DNA from: Paramacrobiotus richtersi
Taxonomy: Eukaryota > Tardigrada > Eutardigrada > Parachela > Macrobiotidae
Assembly: GCA_034698045.1 (NCBI GenBank)
Contig: JAQGAU010001015.1
Location: forward strand, 1-22,043
Direction of reading: 5' to 3'
Length of the DNA: 22,043 nt
Part shown: piece after piece, positions 20,594 through 22,043 of the stretch
Position numbering within the stretch: position 1 is the first letter of the stretch
Layout of the letters: each line of letters begins with the position of its first letter
Made by a program: the position numbers and the translations under genes
The notes under the pieces: generated by a model
The model's input: only the letters and a program-made list of their open reading frames with translations
Database searches by the model: none
What the model was told of the DNA's origin: nothing

Positions 20594-21909
20594 TTTGACT
20601 TGAGTACAACACTTCGGAGGGAGATAACTGGAAGACTCTGCTGCGAATGCCTCAGTGAAAATGATAAAGTTTGCTAATCAGGGTAGCAAAAGTAGCTAAA
20701 AGCCTAAAACGATAGCAAAGAGAAGAATGCGCTAATGTTCGTCGTTATTTGCGATTCTCGACGGAGAAAAACTGAGAATCCAAATTTGAAATTTCTTGGT
20801 TTCGAGTTTCGCGTATTGTGATGCAGCGCAGCAAGCGACCGCCATGAGAAGCATGATAATGCCGATTGGTGACCGTCAAGCTGATGCGGTGCACAGCACA
20901 AAGTTTCCATGCGGCCCCTGCATAGCTTGCGTGCCGCTGGAATGACTCATCTACCACGCAAAGTCATACGCTGACAAACTTTCTGTAAACAACAGCAGCA
21001 ACCTGAATTTTTTTCGCACTGCTCCGTTAGTAGTTGCACAGGTAGTTGATTTTCAGGTCTGACACTTTGACATTCCAGTTTGGTTTATGTTACGGATTAT
21101 TCTAGTCAGTTAACATGCTGATCCGTCTACTTGTTCATTCGGTTAACATATATGATGGCACCAACAACCAGTTAAGAAGTTTACTTTTCGTCAGTTGGAA
21201 GGCCTGAGTGCAAACACAATCTCCTTATCTGTCATTCCACGGATTCCTACATTCTATCACTCAGTTTACTGCCAAGTGAATTTGGTATTATTGGAATCTA
21301 ACCACATCGAAGTTGTTATCGGAGTTCTTTATCAGGTGAGTGATAAAACTCATAACTGCACCGTATTTTCGTGTATATAGTAAATGCGGCGCATCTGACG
21401 ATGTCTCAGTGATGGTAACGCTTTTCGTCGCTCCTTGTAACAGGGCAGTCGTAATTTGAGCTGAGCCAAGTTAACAAGTGGTTTCACAATAATTCTTTGA
21501 TTTATCATTTCTGGGATTGTTCCAGTGATTAGTTTAACTGTTCACCGTTGACTCAACATAAAGTAACATAGTGAAATTTACCTAAAACTGTGCAGTTTGG
21601 TCTCGGCAGGTCTCTACCGCAAAGTGCGTGAATCGTCGATTTATGATTTATCAATTAAAATTCAGCCAGAATTTAGAATTATATTGAAACTCGGTTGTTT
21701 TTGCAGTTTTGCTGCTTTATATTTTAGATATTGTATGCATTTATTTTTGAATTATTTTCAGATAAATTATAAATATAAATAACTTTTTTTTGCAGTGACA
21801 TGCAAAGACTTTTCGGCAATATCGAATAAATAAACTTGCCATTCCAGAGCTTTCTCTCCGGATTTTATCCGTGTTTTCCATACATTCCTCGCGGTGGAAT
21901 CGCGTGATT
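20594..21909. other. spacer, promoter side of two divergent genes
   Basis: This is the upstream region of the BTB gene (minus) and of the possible gene at the right edge (plus). No domain-bearing frame is seen. A CAG/GTGAGT donor-like site near 21334 and polypyrimidine-AG sites near 21796 and 21847 could delimit non-coding 5' exons of the right-hand gene, but this is speculative. The sequence from about 21640 to 21800 is strongly AT-rich. Confidence 0.4.
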
Positions 21910-22043
21910 ATGGTGGAAAAGTGTCTACGAGATCGCACGGAAAGCCTACCACACGCAGCCACCCTATGTAATTGGCAGCGTGAAGTGTCCTTGAAGGTGT
22001 CGAATGGCTCGGAGGATTCGCTCTTTGCCAGTCCATCAGGCTG
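21910..22043 (+). CDS. possible N-terminal coding exon, gene runs off window
   Basis: From the ATG at 21910 the frame stays open to the last base, giving 44 codons that begin MVEKCLRDRTESLPHAATLC and later read SLKVSNGSEDSLFASPSG. The same frame is also open upstream to about 21848, just after a TTCCAG acceptor-like site. Base composition rises from AT-rich to balanced at this point, as at other exons in the window. No domain is recognisable in so short a piece, and the product is unknown. Confidence 0.4.
   Translation, partial: MVEKCLRDRTESLPHAATLCNWQREVSLKVSNGSEDSLFASPSG

Overview
Eukaryotic, animal-type nuclear DNA. Genes are split into many short exons with clean GT-AG introns (about 50 to 900 bases), GC content is moderate, and the gene set is animal: a receptor guanylate cyclase, a KAR5/GEX1/Brambleberry-like nuclear-fusion protein, a gustatory-receptor-like seven-TM protein, a small Ly6 protein and a BTB-BACK-PHR protein. 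The Gr-like receptor and quiver-like Ly6 protein point to a protostome. A compact-genome ecdysozoan such as a tardigrade would fit, but that is inference only. I joined exons by hand from reading frame, splice-site consensus and intron phase. No transcript evidence was available.

Layout. 1-1364: mostly unassigned, with possible short cysteine-rich exons at about 898-1347. 1365-8835 (+): a 19-exon, about 1,071-residue membrane guanylate cyclase, complete from signal peptide to cyclase domain, with a possible alternative last exon at 8944-9032 and an AATAAA at 9148. 9033-10604: no convincing gene. 10605-12453 (+): a four-exon, 399-residue Brambleberry-like protein that unexpectedly ends in two zinc-finger-like motifs. 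12454-13592: spacer with a perfect 50-bp-arm hairpin. 13593-15663 (-): a three-exon, 377-residue Gr-like receptor with a MITE-like element in intron 1. 15664-16882: spacer with a long imperfect hairpin. 16883-17547 (-): a two-exon, 123-residue GPI-anchored Ly6-like protein. 18652-20593 (-): a six-exon, 439-residue BTB-BACK-PHR protein. 20594-22043: spacer, then a possible first coding exon running off the end.

The genes do not form an obvious pathway. Two plus-strand genes (cyclase, Brambleberry-like) converge on three minus-strand genes (Gr-like, Ly6-like, BTB), and each appears to be its own transcription unit. The cyclase and Gr-like protein are surface sensors. The Brambleberry-like protein should sit in the nuclear envelope/ER, and the BTB protein is probably a cytoplasmic Cullin-3 adaptor. 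Four small inverted-repeat elements lie in introns and spacers, and none interrupts an exon.
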